Shown here piece after piece: positions 52,084 to 64,000 of a stretch of 64,000 bases of DNA. Under the pieces are notes generated by a model that ran no database searches, had not been told where the DNA came from, and saw nothing but the letters and a program-made list of their open reading frames with translations. Source of the DNA: Syngnathus acus (lineage: Eukaryota > Chordata > Actinopteri > Syngnathiformes > Syngnathidae); the NCBI RefSeq assembly GCF_901709675.1, contig NC_051101.1, positions 13,288,501 to 13,352,500 of the forward strand, in the 5' to 3' direction. The stretch's first letter is position 1. The number at the start of each line of letters is the position of its first letter. The position numbers and the translations under genes were made by a program.

Positions 52084-53880
52084 AATCAAAAAAGTTGAGG
52101 CAAAAAGTTTTAAAAGTTTACCCTTTACACGATTCACATAAAAAGAGTGAAAATAAAAAAAGTAAAAAGCTAGAAAGAGTCCAATTTTTGCTAAAAGTAG
52201 CAATTTGAGAAAATGCACTTGGGAAATCTTCAAATTTGCAAACATTTAAAAAGTCCACAAAATGTCAGCTTTGTCGAAAAAGTCAGAAGATTTGCGCAAA
52301 ATAAATTGAATAAGTAAAGCCTGAAATTTGTGTGAAAAGTAATAACGTCAAATGAATGGCGAAATAAAAATGGTGAAAATAATTCATGCATTTGGGAAAT
52401 GCAGCCGCATTGACACGGGTTCCTTCTTGAATGCACACATTGGCCTCCAGGGGGCAGTACAACAGACACATGTCCAAAGATTTACACAAAACGACTAAAT
52501 ATGATGCAGTAATATTAGATTTTTCGATATTTGTGGCTCGTGTTGCTCAAAACAAAAGAAAATAAAAACGTAAACAGAAGTACCAGTGGTATAGACAGAC
52601 AAAAGGGAAATATTCTAAATTGTAAGTCAGGCAGCCATTTTAAAAATGACACCACTTCCACTCTGTCATCACAAAACAGCCCAAAAGAGAAAGCAGCCGT
52701 CTATCCTTTTTTCCTCTCTTTTCTCCTCCTTCCTACATCAGCCCCCACCACCCTCCAACATATTGCAGTTTGTTTTGATGTGTTCCAGCTGAAACGCATA
52801 AAAAAGACAAAGTGGAGTCATTCATCACAGGCCAAACTCACGGGAGAGATGAGAAAACACTAGCCAAAAACAAATGACTTACACGGCAACGGCAATGCAT
52901 CTCCCGGGCTGCCCTTTCATATTTTCTCATTGATTCTTGCACTATTATTGCTATCTGACTTCAAGGTAATTGTGCTGAAAGGTCCAAGAAGTTAATTTCC
53001 CCCCGTCGCCCTTACTCCCACTCATGGTTTTCATTCTCGCGCTCAAGTAAGAACGTTATCGGTGTTGAATGACAACCGTCAAGATGGCATTGATTTTTAC
53101 TCAATGCCCTTTTATGTGGTGTGTGTGTGTGCCTTGTCCACCAGGGGACGATATAGCAGACATAGCACATAGAAAAGTTTCACATCTAAGTGACAGTACA
53201 GTAATTGTTGTTTTGTTTTTGAAGAAGAAGAATTGTTCACAATTTGTGGCCTGTTGTGACTTTGCTGACACAATTTAAAAAAAGAATTGCTCATTCAAAG
53301 CAAAACAAAAAATCGTCTGAGCAACATCGACACAGATCCAAGCAAGAAGCGTATTTAAGGGTTTGATGGTTGTTCCTGCCGTGGTGATTTCTGTGCTCCT
53401 CACGTTTTTTTTTGTCAAAAGCTGACTCAGCACTTTGCCAGGAGTTAGTAGATGAAGCGGCAGCAAGGCGGAGGGAGTTTAGGGCTGGGGGGGATTCTTC
53501 TGATCTAAAGTCGAATCATGGCAGTGTCGGTGATCCTTCCTCCCGCCGGCGGTAAATTCCGATGACATTTGCTCCTCTTTGATGCTCCTGATGATGTTCC
53601 CGCCTCAGCCCCAAAAAAAATCCTTACTCTCTGCCGAGCTTTCTGATCTGCGCTGCCGGGAGGGAGGGTTCATCATCACTCCTCGTCCTCCTCCTCTTCC
53701 TCCTTAACGAGGAGCTGAGATCAGCTCAGCTTACGCCAACCTTCCTCATCCTCCCATGTGGACGTTGAGGCGGATGATGATGTCACGCCCGTCTTGACCC
53801 GCACGCCCACGCCACCGAGCGATCACCTTCATCAGCGGTTTGCCGCCCGCTCGTTCCTGATGCGCACCGGAGAAACCTTC

Positions 53881-54230
53881 ACCCCCAAAGACTGTTTCGC
53901 TCAGCAACATGAAATTTGGCAGGCTTGTGAATCGTAATTAGACTCGCACAAAAATTTCCGATAAGCTGTGCCTGAAAGGACAGTCGTCCGTTTTGTTTCT
54001 GAAGAGACATTTGGCTCTCTAAGACCTTCAATATGATTTTTTTTTTTATTATATATATATACCCCCTAAGGCCAGTTTCCTTTAGCAACATGAAATTTTG
54101 TTGGCATGTGTACCATGATTAGACAAATATAAAACGTCTCAGAACTCATGTCCGACAAGGCACAGCAAGTCTGTCATTTAGTTTCATTTTGCAACATGAC
54201 GTTTGGAAGACATCTCTACAATATCATGGC
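53881..54230 (+). repeat. Diverged tandem duplication, unit about 180 bp
   Basis: Copy 1 begins ACCCCCAAAGACTGTTTCGC and copy 2 (about 54060) begins ACCCCCTAAGGCCAGTTTCC. Both continue with AGCAACATGAAATTT, a GGC(A/T)TGTG block, ATTAGAC, a CGATAAG/CGACAAG block, a CAGTC/AAGTC-TGTC block and a TTTGGMWG-like end. A third GCAACATGA lies at 54192. Confidence 0.65.
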
Positions 54231-57019
54231 AAAAAAGACCAAATAATGATTGCGGCATTGAAATTGTGTAGCATCTTCAAGAGCTGTTCATCTCAGCTAG
54301 CAGATTGAAGAAATGTCTTTGAAGAGAGAGAGGGAAAGAAATCTATATACAGTCCGTCGACATGGACTCAACAAGCTCCGCCTCTGCTTCTGAGTCATGT
54401 TTTCGCCATCACACAAGAGGTCTTGGCAAGGTCTTGAAGGCATGACTCATCCTTTAAATGGCTCTTAATCCTGCAGGCAGACAAAAATGAACAGCATTGC
54501 TACGTTTTCTGTAAACCCGTTCGCCGCTGTCGACGGCTATAGACGACTGACGCATTTGAACCAGGCTGGCGAGTTAATTAAGAATCTTTATCAATTATAT
54601 AACGAATTGGCAAACTTTCTGTTTCGCAACCTTTACTGAGCATGATAAGAGTGTCCTTAAACGTCTTTGTTCAGCCTGCAGGTACGCTTGCATATGCTGC
54701 TTATGACTAAACCAGCACAGGAAGCAGAAAATGTGCTCAGTTTTTTTAATAGTTTCATTTAGCTGTTAGCAACATTGGAATTTTAATCGAGGGCCGGGAC
54801 ATTTTTATATCCCCGCAGTCTTGGTTCATATGAGGGGAAAAAATCATCCGTACACGTCAGCCGCCTGGCATTTACACGGCCGGACCGACGGCGTTGCCCT
54901 GGCTTGCCCGAAAGTCGCTGGGCACAGCGGCGCCGTTGTGCAGGTGCGAGCTTGGCCGCCGGTGTTTGCATGTCAATGATGCCAGGGGGCATCACGGTGC
55001 CAAGGGCGGGCAGGCGAGGTAAATAAAGACGTGTTTGCTGGCGGTGCTTGTTATTCTGCTGATCAAGCGCACGCACGCACGCTTCTGTTGCGACACACTT
55101 TAAGCTCTCTTTTTAAAGTGTGTGTGTGACTCAAATCAGAAATACTGCCAGGGTGGAGTTTTGAAAAAGATTATGATCATCAAAGTCATATATTAGAAGC
55201 GTATGTATGTATTTCTATTCCCGTCCTGTCGCGTCCATCATTTCGCTGCTCCCTTCCTTCCTTATGCATACTTGACTTTTCTAATTAGCCACGGAGCACC
55301 TCGAAAAACATTGACGTCATAGTACGCACAATGTGTCAGTGTTGAAAGTGAACAAAGAACCGCGCGTGTTGTTTGTATGAGTTATGCAGTTGGTGGGTGG
55401 TGCTAGTGGGGGTCCTCCTAGCTGCCGACCCATCCACTGCTTCTTCGCCTCCAGGCCTTTTGGACAAGCCCACCGCCTGCCTCACCTCGCGCTCACCTTT
55501 TCTCCATCTGGCCTTGCCCTCCGGGACTTAACCCATCAACACTGCAACAGCTTCACCAACTAGAGTAACATCTTTTTTTGCCCCCGAGCATCATGACTTT
55601 TTTTTTTTTTTCTCCCAATTTCCTCAGGTTTGACTGGTTGTGTGAAAACACAATTACTGATACTGTAAATATACCACAAACTATGATCCCAAAACGCATT
55701 TATATCCTTATTTATATCATCATACGTAACTTTTGATGTCAATTACAAAGAGCAGACCGCAGCAACCAGCCGATGGGTCTTATATTTCTTTCAGTTGGGA
55801 AAAAAAAGTTTTAGCCTCAAGCTAAGTTGAGTGTCATCATGTTAATTGTCTAGTATGTGGTCTGGGGGCTAATTAGCAAGAAGGCAAGTTTTTTTTTCCA
55901 AACGGCAGAAAACAGTAGAGCAATCAACACCGCAGACTCTTCAGCTTTTTATTTTCATCCGTAAAACGAAACAAGAACAGATGCAGTCTTGAATGTTGAG
56001 GAGCGTGTGGATTAGCAATGTTTACTGTCATTGTGATGTGGCGTCACGAAGCGGCGGCGACCGCAAGCGAGTCCTGTGCCGTGGCTTTTTTTTTTTTTTT
56101 TTTCTCCCCCATTTGTCTTATTTGAGTTCACCCTGCCTGAAAAGATGGATGACAAAGAGAGTTTGAGGCTAATGGCACTGGCATCAATCAGGCAGACAAA
56201 CGACGCGCACAACCATTAGCAGTGGCCGCTTCTTTCCCAAAAAGAAAGCTTGCTGCCAGGTGGCTAACTCACGCCAGGTTGGGCAGGCCTACTTACCCTC
56301 CCTTGGCATCGGGCTCTTTCGGGTTCTTTTAGCATTAGCATTAGAATGATGCTCACGTTGCGGAAAAAAAAAAAAGAGAAAATATAAATAATTCTGATCC
56401 AAAGACGAAATGCACATCCACACATAGCAGGAAAATGGCAGAAAAAATATTCAATCCTAAGAGGAAATAGGAACAGGCAAGCGAATCAAAGTATAGCAGT
56501 TAGCATGGTCTGGTTAAAAACAAACAATCGGCAATAACAACTAACCATATTTTATTTCCTGCTCTTCAACATCTGCTTTAGTGTCCTCTTCTGCAACCCC
56601 CATTGGCCTGGAAATTCAATTTCTTCGATGACCCAAAAATAAACAATAGAATGTGTATTTCTAATTCTTGTAAGGAATCACTCAGACGGACGGGAAAACA
56701 AAGCTATATTCTGTGCCTGAACCTCCATGCAAGATTTGTAGTTCCATTATGAAAAAAAACAACAACAAAAACCAATTCTGCTGTGCTTCTAAATAGAGCA
56801 GCCAGACGTAGAAAACAAAAATGAGCTCATCAAACACCTACCTGTCATATCGTGTCGGAAATTATATTTTAAAAGGCGCAATAATGTGTGTTTAAATCAT
56901 GATCCCAGTCAAAATATCTCACAGCAGTCGCCCACATAATGCTTTTTCGCTGTTATGTGGAACAAAGAGGATAATAAATTAGTTTGTGCACAGTTGCCCT
57001 CCTTACCAAGTCAACATTT

Positions 57020-57048
57020 TGTGTGTGTGTGTGTGTGTGTGGGTGTGT
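57020..57048 (+). repeat. (GT)n microsatellite
   Basis: About 29 bp of GT with one GG interruption. Confidence 0.9.
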
Positions 57049-58044
57049 GCCAAATGTGACCTGCACACATATGATCACACATATTAGTCGGCTAATAGGC
57101 TGTTAACCTCGCACGCTTGCGTCGCTGTCATTTAAGATGTCCTACTGATTTATTGGTCGTTTGCTCACTGGCCTTGAATGCGTGTCTGTTTACAAGGCCA
57201 GTTTGTGTGCGTACTGAGAGTATCGGTGACGCAGGTCGACCTTCTTTTCGGAAAACTGATGGCTGTCTGAAAGCGACGAGACAAATCACCTCACTTAAGA
57301 TGGCGCCATTGTAAACAAAGTGCGTTGCGTGCGAGTGCGCATGGCTGACGTTCAATGCCATCTGACTCATACATGCTCTTTTATTTTATTTACAATTTAT
57401 TTCTAATCAATGTACAAGTTGTTTGCTAATTTAGTTTACAATCGACCAGTGGCTGGATTAAATATTTTTTAAAGAAATCAATCGACCAATTTATTTATTT
57501 TTAATTTTTTAAGAAACAGATGGGCCAATGAGGAAATATACGATATCTTGAGATAATAATAACAATGATAAATAAATAATAATATAATAAATCATACAAA
57601 TAAATAATACAAATAATGTTTAATAATAATGTAAAAGTTATCCCAAGCAATAATTGTGCCAAAGACTAGTTAGATGTTGTTTTTGTTCACTTCAGTGCAA
57701 CTGTGAAGAGCCTGAAGTTCACTCCTACATAACTCCTCTTTTGAAATAAGATTTGGGGCTGGCCCAGAATAGCAAATCAAAAAGCAAACTACCGCTGTGT
57801 ACGCAGCCTTGGGCCATGTCCACATGTACATGGATACGTATATATTTTTGAAAAGTATATCTTCCTTGCTCCAGGGTCAAAAAGTTCTACGGCTGCTCAC
57901 GATAGGTGTCAAAAAAATAACCTCTACGCAGAAAAACACATTTGTCATCTCTGGGTAAAAGATGAAAAATTTCAGCCGGCTTGCTTGTCGCCAATGCCGC
58001 AAGTACATCGTGTTTACAATCATTCCTTGTCCGCTCTGTTCAAA

Positions 58045-58330
58045 TTAGGGCTTGGCAATGATTAACATTTTTGACGAATCGCTTGAGGCCTTTGTGGCTA
58101 ATCACGATTAATCGCGTTGTACGCACAATCGGCAAAAATTCAAAAGTAGTGTATAGCATACTTCTTTTAATGTACATAAATGCCACTACACTTTTCCGTT
58201 TCCAGTGAGCGCCGCAGTCGGAAGCAAAAGACTTTCACAGTAAAAGAAATAATAGTACGAGTGAATAAAAAAAATTGCCATTAATAAATTTGTGAGTTAC
58301 GACAGAATAAATGCGTTACCTAGTCATTTC
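58045..58330 (+). repeat. Interspersed repeat fragment with ATTAATCGCG core
   Basis: GGGCTTGGCAATGATTAA followed by AATCACGATTAATCGCG is a frequent fish repeat phrase. The class and ends could not be determined. Confidence 0.35.
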
Positions 58331-59606
58331 TACATAGTCATGACGTCCACAGCACCAATCACAGTGTCGGGCGTTGACACGGCAACGGATTCCAATTATG
58401 CCGCCGCCGGCAGAGGCAGGTTGAACGGGAAATGACACGTCGGCGCGGTAATCTTGGATTACCCGCGTGTCCTCGCTCTCCTGCGTCTGTCGCACGGATG
58501 GCGGCGCACGGCAAAGCGTGCCACGACGAGGTCTCGCCTGCAGACTTTGATTTGTCAGGATACAAATGTCACGCAGGTGCCTCTAGAGACCCCCCCCCCC
58601 GTCACCCTGCCTGCCCTGCCGAGACATCATGTGACTTTCTTGTCTCGTATCATTGCGGCAGCCATTGTTCTTTCTCAATGTCAATGTTTTTTTTGTTTTT
58701 TTTTCCTTTTCCATGCGTCTGTGAGAAATTTTCCACCCGTGAACGCTGGGCTTGTCGTTGTAGCCTAAATGAATACTATTGCAGCCTTTTTCAAGTGTTC
58801 CTAATGAAGCGACCAGCGAGAATACAGAGCTCAATATTTGAGACACACACACACTGTGAGTATGATAATGGTTTCAGGTTGTGTGTGTTTTCAATGATTT
58901 ATGAGCTTTGTTCAGGTCTGAACATTGTGGGCCAAAGTGCTGCACTTTCGCTATTAGGGGAACAGACATGGCGTGTGTGCATGTGCGCGTGTTTTGCCAC
59001 CAGCCTTGATTGGACCTCACGTGTCACCAAAAGGCCAAATGAATTGTTTGTGTTGGAAGCCGCCCGAGTGGAACGCGTGCAGTTGTAATGGCGGAAGCGG
59101 ATTTGTCATTATAAGCGTTAAACAGGTCCAATGTTGACATTTTCTGAGCAGATTGGCCATGTTTTAAAGATGACCTGTGATTGTCCTTGCTGCGTTGGAT
59201 CGTCCTCGAAAGAATTTGCCGAGCTTCCTTCCCGTCAGGGCCTTTCACTCCAACTCCGAACCTCGCATTGTTTTTGCCAACGCGTTCCCGGGAATGCCTC
59301 TCCAACAAAAGCCGGATTTGTTTGTGAACGTTCATCCTCCCCGGTGCACGGAGGAGTCACAGAGATGAAGGCCAAGCTCCGGCCCATGTCTTTGTCCAGA
59401 CTCCTCTTCCTCACATTCCAACAACAATCTAAAGAATGTGTTGCTCAGAATTGTATAAGAGGAACATTGCATTGGTACACAGTATGCATAATATACTAAT
59501 AATAAAGTTGTGTATTTTGCTACCGTTTTAGCATCCATTGAAATCAAATGGTGTGATTTGCAACATTGGAGTGCAGTGAGTCATTGAATGCCTCCTTTGA
59601 AACAAA

Positions 59607-59654
59607 TATGATATGAAACGGCTCCCTTGTCCAAAAATATGATATGAAACGGCT
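59607..59654 (+). repeat. Short direct repeat
   Basis: ATATGATATGAAACGGCT occurs twice, at about 59607 and 59637, 30 bp apart. Confidence 0.6.
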
Positions 59655-62219
59655 AATTAATTAAAAAATTCAATTAAAAAAAAATACTCTAGAATGAAAG
59701 CCGTAACAGAATTTGGAGGAGAAAAAAAAACAATTCATGGAGGATTTTAATTGGCCAAAAGTGGCCACAATATGTTTAAAGAGGAAGTTAACCCCAACAT
59801 TTTCTTTACACTAATTTGATTAATATCGCTTTTTGTAGAATATGAGTTAAGCAGCTTTCAAACAAAAAAATAACATGACAGTTGCCAGTCTCAGGCCACA
59901 ACCAATCACGGCCCAGCTTCACAAAACCGGTGAGCTGTGATTAGTTGTGACTTGAGACAACATTTTCTCGTCGACAGTAAGTGGCAAAATGGCTGCCCCC
60001 CGAGAAAACAGGTGTGCGTGGCGTCTTTAATTCATATTCCACAAACAAACCGTAATCATAACAATGTATTCAACGACTTGGGCTTCACAGAGCATATTAT
60101 CACAAAGAAAATTTGGGAGTGTGTTTCAACGCATCCGCAAGTTCCTTTTTTGTTTGTGTTTGCGGCGGATGTGGGAGATTGAGTGTGTCCCTGTGTGTGT
60201 GTGTTTGTGCGTTCTGACCCACTTTGGGAGCGTTCCAGAGCGCTTTCATGACGGCAAACAACGAAAGTGCAGCGGCTTCCTGTTCCGAGCGCCAGTCTAT
60301 TTGTGTGCCCATGTGGGCGTTTGCGAGCGCTTACGCGTGCGCCGCCTCGCCTTCCACGCCTCGCCTCGCCCACCTACCTCCCGGACCGCCCGGCCGCCCG
60401 CTCGCCTCGCCACTTATCTTCAATTTGGACCTAATCAAGGACACAGCGGGAACGTTCTGTAGTTCTTGTTGCCGTTGCATGATTTGTTACGGGCCAAATG
60501 AGACCACGGTCGCAATCAATATTTTCTTTGCACCCCTTTTCATGTTCTTGCTTGACATTCATCACAAAGCATGACTCTAATGCTTGCTAATTGATTCTCA
60601 AACCCAAAGAAGCTAATCATCATCCTCAAATGGGGCACCGGGCCACTCTGAGTCACGTCTGGAGCATAAAAGTTATTTATCTTTGATTTCAATAGAAATG
60701 AGCTCACCAAACATTTCTCGTCTAAGTGGAGCCATCCAAAAAAAAATAAAAAATCACTTATCGTGATTACACCAAATGATACGAATCAATTTGGTGAATA
60801 ATCTCCCAAATGTGATGTTTATTTCTTGCTTTTTTTTTTAATGTCCTGTGTTGACTATGTATAAAATACAAAGTTTGCAATTTCTAAGTCAAATTACAAA
60901 CCAGGATTAGAGTTAGGTAAAGGTTTCAAGCATTATTTTTGAAATGAGGGGTTTCAAGCATAGGTTGGGGTTCAGAGTGATGAGAAAATGAAGCTTCGAA
61001 TTTGCTTCATGAAACAGTTGTACTTTTTGACTCCTCAAGATGGCACTCTATTCAACATTTGGCTGAATTGACCATTTCCAACTCCTTGATTTAAACCAAA
61101 ACATAAAAAACCTCAACAATCGGTCGGAAACCTTGCTGAGAACTAAATGATCTGTTTGCGGTGTTGTTAGTGTCAGCAGCTTATAGCTGTGGAAAGGGCG
61201 GGGGGGAACGCTCTGATCGATAAAGTCAAATGAATAGCCCAGCCGTCGTAAAAAAGTGTGCCTTTAAACAAGTTGCGTTAATCTCGCTAGCCGTCACCCT
61301 TCTCCCCTCTTTCAGACCGGCTAACCTCCCCCAACTAAAAGACTCTAATTAATCTAATCAGTTAATCATCAGCCGTGGACCTCCCGCCGTATCCGTGCTA
61401 ATGGAGGCTATGACAGGCGCAGACCCTGCATTATTAATACCTCAATTCCTGGAGACGGTGCCCCCCACCACCCCACCCCCCAGAATGCCGGCGGCCAGGG
61501 TCCATCGATCAGCTAGCGCTGCAAGGCCTCATGGGAAATCTCCAGCGGTGGGAGTGCAGATGGGAAAGTGGTGTGGATCTTGTAGATGGCTCGGAGGTCA
61601 CGAATCGAGAAGTTCTGTAAAACGTGTTTGCGGCGGGAAGGGGGGGGGGGTGCCCTCGTTGCGGTTTTACTAGATTCATTTTTTATCGCCACGTTAGCCG
61701 ATCTGCTTGTCAGCTAACGCAGCATTTCATCACCTCGTTAAATCAACCCGCAGCCGGATCTTAATCAATCAGTTGTCAATCGATGAACATAACGGTGTCA
61801 TTTCCTGCGGTTTAATAAAATGTCCATCTCGGGACAAACATAAGATATCAGACAAAATGCGTGCTGTAAAATTTCTACTCTAAAACTAAAAGTTGGGTTA
61901 GTTGGTTGGTTGTTGCGAGCGTGGGCGCAGCGTGGCGGCGTATGCGTATGCTCGCTAAAAAGATGGCGGACATCTGGTGTGTGCGCTGTGCGAGCCCAAA
62001 TTGTGTGTGGGCGCAAGTTCAGACCCGACTAAGCATAATGTTTCCTTTTAAGTGCAGTACTTTGATCACTGCTTTTGTTTTACACAATTTTGTTTGTTTG
62101 TATTTTTGGGGCATGTTGTGACAGCTGAGGTCCCGTGGGGGGGGGGTCTTTGGGGGCGGGGTCATTGCTGCAAATGGGTCATGTTCAGATCCTCACACTT
62201 TGTTGTTCTTCCTTCTCAG

Positions 62220-62289
62220 GCACTTTCAAGACAGCGGGAAAGCGGGGTATTGACGGCGTCGGCGTCATTGAGTCCAGCAGAACCTGACA
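62220..62289 (+). other. Candidate third 5' exon
   Basis: The acceptor (TTGTTCTTCCTTCTCAG ending at 62219) and donor (CCTGACA then GTAAGTCAC) are both strong and bound 70 bp. One frame is open but has no ATG. It fits a UTR exon of the same plus-strand gene, whose coding part would lie beyond the window. Confidence 0.45.
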
Positions 62290-64000
62290 GTAAGTCACTT
62301 TTTGCACCTCTTTGATGCTTAGCTTCTTTGAGCCCGACTTTTTGCTCGGAAACATTTACCTGTTCAATGGAGTCCTCAATAAGAAAAAAATGGTCACCTG
62401 ATTGCAAGACCACGTTAAAAGTCAGATGTTCAACTCCATTGATCCCGCCAATAAGTTGCCGTCAAACCTCTTTGATTAGCGTGTAAGATAACGCCATCAC
62501 TGCCGTATTGAGCATCAGTCGATTGATTGATGCATAGATCAATGGACGGCGGAGCTCTGCCAGCAGTGTTGCCCGACAGACGGCGGAATGTCAACAACGC
62601 GAGCTGAGCCTTCCTGGCCGCGTTCCAAACGCTAATCAATAATCAATTTTCCACCTGGCAGCACAGCAGCCGGGAAAACAAATTCTCACTTTTTCACCTT
62701 TTGATTGAGAACACAAGAAATGTCCATTATCCTCAACAGATGGCAATCGGTGATTGATTTCGTTTGCATTTTACATGCCAGGAAATACGATTAGTTTGCG
62801 GAGTTTTTCCGAGCGTAAAACTTGGAGGAAAACAACATTGTGGTGAGGAAGAATGGAAGGAAGAATGGAATGAAAGCAAGGGAGAAAAGCCCGTTTAAGC
62901 AACAGGCGCAATGTTGTAAGGAGCCACGAGTACAACCCATGTGTGATGGAATGAAGGCTGAAAAGTCGATTTCAGCAAAAGTAGGATGAAAGCGCCTTTT
63001 TAGCTGTCACGCCGGACTATTCACCGAAACCAGCGGCGCCAGCCCGCTCCACGCTGTGGTACAGTTCCCCTCTTTCTCCGTAGTGGCGCCCCCCCCTCCT
63101 CCTCCTCCTCCCCCCGTGTCACTCAAAGTGAATGAAAGCGTGTAAGCCATGGCTGGAATGCGCAGCGTAGGCTTGGCATGTGCGTGGCAGAGTTCAGGGC
63201 GCACAATGAAAACGGGTCAAACCGGGTGCTGAGCGTGAACACGAGTGGGCCAAAAGACGCCTATTGTTTGTTCAAGCCTGAGTGTAAACCCTCGAGGAGG
63301 CTCGCTAGGTCGCCTTTTTCCTGCAGGGACATTGTTTGCTCTCATTAAGAATGTACACTTGACATGTCGCTTCCTCACCATTGCTAATGTTTGTCAGCAT
63401 TCAATGACGTTATTTAACGGCTACATATGGCGGCCATACTTTCCCCACCGCTGTGTTTTTGTTTTTAGCATCCGAGCTAGTGTTTCCATGCCTTTACATC
63501 TGATGAACTTTTGTTAACCTGCCTGACCGCCTTGGCGCTTGCCCCCCTTTGACCCCGCCATCCCCACCCTCGGCCGCTTGTGCCGGCGTCTGCTCGAACA
63601 AATTGGCGGTGGCGAAGAGGCAGATGGCGACGGCGAGGAGACGGCTTGTCAAAGTGTTTTTGCGCGGCGGTGGCAACACGTGTCATAAATTCTTCTTCCT
63701 CCCCCTCCTGGCACGTGCCGACACACCAGAGACACGCACACGCCGCCCCGCATCGGCATGAACCTCACGCCGACATCACCCAGCGTGTCCGCACGTCAAA
63801 CACGACGCTACGCTAGCTCGAACCTTTGACAGCTCAGCTCGTTAGGACGCGTCCTCAGAATGTAAACAAGCTCCTTCCGAAATCTTGTTTACGTTTTTGA
63901 AAATGACACTCTGCACTGTTGCCTCCTGAGGAAAGGCGCGTTAATGCACGGAAAGTTTGAGACAGATTTTTTTTTTTAAGTCAGCAAACGCACTAGAAGA
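62290..64000 (+). other. Right-hand end, no coding exon recognised
   Basis: Probably further intron. A C-rich tract at 63090-63115 (CCCCCCCTCCTCCTCC) and other unique sequence. Open frames are short and domainless. Confidence 0.4.

Noticed and set aside
58432-58620. CpG-rich start near 58,380-58,560 as a promoter
   Set aside because: Some CpG enrichment, but no CCAAT/TATA arrangement and no adjacent exon signals.
58432-59088. 218-codon plus-strand open frame
   Set aside because: It crosses a poly-C run and a poly-T run and has no recognisable domain or flanking splice signals. Treated as chance.

Overview
The window is a stretch of a bony-fish (teleost, probably acanthomorph) nuclear genome. 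The evidence is compact GT-AG introns of about 70-300 bp in the gene-dense part, many (CA)n/(GT)n microsatellites, degraded fish-type transposons (Tc1/mariner, hAT, Penelope-like, tRNA-SINE and LINE tails), and the gene content. No bacterial, viral or organellar genes were seen.

Layout. Bases 1-13,600 are gene dense. From left to right: the 5' half of scnm1 (minus strand, runs off the left edge), lysmd1 (plus, divergent from scnm1 across a 625-bp intergenic promoter), tnfaip8l2 (minus, convergent with lysmd1) and a complete 16-coding-exon soluble guanylate cyclase gene (minus). The exon models were built by hand. Every exon-exon phase closes, giving products of 204 aa (lysmd1), 186 aa (tnfaip8l2) and 809 aa (guanylate cyclase); scnm1 is partial, with 115 codons visible. 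Bases 14,000-35,850 hold no recognisable coding gene: diverged repeats, microsatellites, a CpG-rich block and a purine tract. A strong promoter-like block (GC box, three CCAAT boxes, TATA-like box) lies at 35,890-35,983 and leads into a probable non-coding first exon ending at 36,260. Two further exon-like segments (44,526-44,613 and 62,220-62,289) suggest one plus-strand gene with very long 5' introns that continues past the right edge. By synteny with human 1q21 (SEMA6C-TNFAIP8L2-SCNM1/LYSMD1, with matching orientations) it is most likely sema6c, but no coding sequence of it is in the window.

How the genes relate. scnm1 (minor-spliceosome zinc-finger protein) and lysmd1 (cytosolic LysM protein) probably share a bidirectional promoter. 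tnfaip8l2 encodes an immune-restraining phospholipid-binding protein; PU.1/IRF-type motifs lie near its candidate first exon. The guanylate cyclase is the most unusual gene. It resembles the insect Gyc88E/beta-3 type of atypical haem cyclase rather than the classical NO receptor subunits, ends in a CaaX prenylation box, and sits inside an otherwise conserved vertebrate block where I know of no human counterpart.

Best hunting results: the CaaX-ended Gyc88E-like cyclase with substitutions beside its catalytic aspartates; a hammerhead-ribozyme core in a Penelope-like remnant; a Buster-like hAT MITE with a perfect 8-bp target duplication; two abutting Tc1-type MITEs with nested hairpins; a SINE-like repeat carrying a 41-nt hairpin; a 1.8-kb field of a short recurring motif in both orientations; and a 685-bp GT tract.
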